DNA from: an uncultured Selenomonadales bacterium
GTDB taxonomy: Bacteria; Bacillota; Clostridia; Christensenellales; QALW01
Direction: 5' to 3'
DNA: 23,750 nucleotides
NCBI GenBank assembly: GCA_905200615.1
Contig: CAJKLB010000039.1
Span: 1 to 23,750, forward strand
How positions within the stretch are numbered: position 1 is the first letter of the stretch; the number at the start of each line of letters is the position of its first letter. Positions 23,604 through 23,750 of this stretch are shown here, in pieces. The notes under the pieces are model-generated. The model made no database searches. It had not been told where the DNA came from and was given only the letters and a program-made list of their open reading frames with translations. The translations under genes and the position numbers were made by a program.

Positions 23604-23655
23604 GTTGCCAAGCAACCCAAGCTGTAATTATATAAGAAAACAGCTGTTTTGTCAA
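23604..23655 (-). promoter_or_regulatory. sigma-A promoter of the flavoprotein-purA operon, with leader hairpin
   Basis: On the minus strand TTGACA (plus 23650-23655), 17 bp and TATAAT (plus 23627-23632) form a consensus promoter. A small hairpin, GTTGC-TTG-GCAAC (plus 23604-23616), lies at the predicted 5' end of the message and may stabilise it. Confidence 0.9.
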
Positions 23656-23691
23656 GGAATGAATGTTTTTGCAAGGTAATACTATTGTATG

Positions 23692-23711
23692 TGTCACAAT
23701 GATGAGTGACA
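23692..23711. repeat. short inverted repeat near the window end
   Basis: TGTCAC (23692-23697) and GTGACA (23706-23711) are complementary with an 8-nt spacer. It could be an operator for a gene to the right, beyond the window, or for the flavoprotein-purA promoter 40 nt to its left. No gene is visible from 23656 to the end. Confidence 0.35.
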
Positions 23712-23750
23712 GAAGAAAAAAAGAGTAGCGAATAGAAGAGACATGTGCTA

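Noticed and set aside
1..23750. CRISPR arrays, tRNA or rRNA genes, insertion sequences
   Set aside because: No regularly spaced repeats, no cloverleaf or rRNA signatures and no transposase were seen on reading both strands.

Overview
The window looks like chromosome from an anaerobic, endospore-forming, moderate-GC Gram-positive bacterium, most likely class Clostridia. The evidence is a pyruvate:ferredoxin oxidoreductase, a reverse-type rubrerythrin, the sporulation phosphatase SpoIIE, strong AGGAGG ribosome sites, lipoprotein signals and many U-tract hairpin terminators. Nothing in the sequence fixes the genus. I recognise no rRNA, tRNA, CRISPR array, insertion sequence or complete prophage.

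Layout. 1-429 is AT-rich and has no secure gene. 486-1843 (minus) is a cobalamin-uptake unit: promoter, B12 riboswitch with a terminator switch, a DUF4430 lipoprotein and an ECF S component. 2014-5535 (minus) is PFOR (nifJ). 5581-6325 has no recognisable gene. 6407-6949 (plus) is a rubrerythrin with a promoter and candidate operator. 7016-7947 is again gene-free. 8083-8742 (plus) is an SGNH esterase. 8882-9804 (plus) is a two-gene cassette, AT-rich in places: a zinc-motif protein that resembles a phage MuF tail joined to a DUF6883-like end, overlapped by a probable immunity gene. 9882-11006 (minus) is a DUF2264 protein.

11246-16920 (plus) is a purine salvage and nucleoside uptake block: xpt, a BMP-family lipoprotein, a double ABC ATPase and two permeases. 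17050-19501 (minus) holds spoIIE behind what looks like a Spo0A-type promoter, preceded by an unlisted 39-residue gene. 19585-20815 (plus) holds a YhaM-type exonuclease and a DUF2508-like small protein whose ribosome site lies inside a terminator hairpin. 20880-23564 (minus) is an operon of a COG2509-type flavoprotein and purA.

How the genes fit together. PFOR and rubrerythrin are divergent and suit anaerobic energy metabolism and peroxide defence. The riboswitch couples B12 uptake to B12 level. Xpt, the nucleoside importer and PurA all concern purine supply, but they form at least two separate units. The least conventional parts are the MuF-like toxin/immunity pair, the 39-residue protein with GSYTG and PVQDADDL motifs, the spoIIE leader with a 13-bp inverted repeat, and the two gene-free stretches flanking rubrerythrin, which may share a very diverged repeat.
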